Source: Bacteroidales bacterium (GTDB taxonomy: Bacteria > Bacteroidota > Bacteroidia > Bacteroidales > Tenuifilaceae). From it: DNA of 7,140 nt. Positions 6,879 to 7,140 of the stretch are shown here, piece after piece (within the stretch, counting starts at the first letter, position 1; each line of letters opens with the position of its first letter). The position numbers were made by a program, and so were the translations under genes. The stretch lies in the NCBI GenBank assembly GCA_008933525.1, contig WBUV01000161.1:1-7140 (forward strand), written 5' to 3'. Below the pieces are notes generated by a model. That model was not told the origin of the DNA, searched no databases, and was given only the letters and a program-made list of their open reading frames with translations.

Positions 6879-7140
6879 TTATCCACCAATTGTGGCTTGT
6901 ATGCCGTATCCTGCAAAAATTGATATGGCTTTTTCCTGAACACTTTTATCGGGTTCAGCCAAATTTTCGAAACTGTCGGCTTTACCCAATTTCACATATT
7001 TGTGTTGAGCAATATTATGGTATGGCAAAAGGTTAACTACCTTTTTCTCGCCCGATAATTTGGAAACAAATCGAGCCGTTTCAACAATATTCAGCATAGA
7101 GTCGTTAACGCCACCAATAAAAGGTACTCGAATAATAACC
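6879..7140 (-). CDS. Glycyl-radical enzyme activating protein (radical SAM, PflA-like), C-terminal fragment
   Basis: Only the last 86 residues and the TAA stop are in the window; the start and the radical-SAM CxxxCxxC cluster motif lie beyond the right edge. An in-frame ATG at 7095-7097 is internal, because coding sequence continues upstream of it to the edge. The visible part begins V-I-I-R-V-P-F-I-G-G-V-N-D-S, which matches the late-barrel segment R-x-P-x-I-x-G-x-N-D of pyruvate formate-lyase activase relatives. It continues with NLLPYHNIAQHKYVKLGK and ends A-T-I-G-G, as in the broader glycyl-radical-enzyme activase family. Such proteins use S-adenosylmethionine and a 4Fe-4S cluster to put a glycyl radical on a partner enzyme, usually encoded next door, and act in anaerobic metabolism. 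The partner is expected just outside the window. Which glycyl-radical enzyme it serves cannot be told from this piece. Confidence 0.85.
   Translation of the reverse strand, partial: VIIRVPFIGGVNDSMLNIVETARFVSKLSGEKKVVNLLPYHNIAQHKYVKLGKADSFENLAEPDKSVQEKAISIFAGYGIQATIGG

Noticed and set aside
6879..7097. A separate 72-residue small protein starting at the ATG at 7095-7097
   Set aside because: The frame stays open upstream to the window edge and encodes the conserved R-V-P-F-I-G-G-V-N-D segment, so the ATG is an internal Met of a longer activase.

Overview
The window looks like chromosomal DNA of a Bacteroidota member, probably Bacteroidales or a relative. This is inferred from several signs: AT-rich spacers, no Shine-Dalgarno sequence at any visible start, signal peptides whose predicted cleavage leaves an N-terminal Gln, a short-signal lipoprotein, and protein families typical of that phylum. 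All five genes lie on the minus strand, so transcription runs from high to low coordinates. No RNA gene, CRISPR array, transposase or integrase was seen, and both strands are accounted for by these genes and short spacers.

In transcription order the genes are: (1) the C-terminal end of a radical-SAM glycyl-radical-enzyme activase (6879-7140, its start lies outside the window); (2) a secreted S9 prolyl-oligopeptidase-family peptidase with a DPP IV-type propeller (4582-6849); (3) a cytoplasmic M24B Xaa-Pro aminopeptidase-like enzyme (3108-4496); (4) a secreted six-hairpin ((alpha/alpha)6) glycosidase-like protein whose family I cannot assign (1020-3008); (5) a lipoprotein with six visible Asp-box (BNR) repeats, cut by the left window edge (1-958).

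The spacers are 29, 85, 99 and 61 bp. The two spacers flanking the aminopeptidase gene each carry a copy of the same hairpin-forming repeat, placed 1 to 4 nt after the preceding stop codon. The pairing of a periplasmic S9 peptidase with a cytoplasmic aminopeptidase P suggests staged breakdown of proline-containing peptides. The glycosidase and the Asp-box lipoprotein would be envelope proteins of carbohydrate or surface metabolism. No link among all five beyond shared strand is evident.

The content is mostly ordinary metabolic and envelope genes. The points most worth a second look are the repeated hairpin, the loss of the DPP IV Glu-Glu motif in the S9 peptidase, a Cys where E. coli PepP has an active-site His, and the unassigned glycosidase. 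I found no convincing evidence of a wholly new system.
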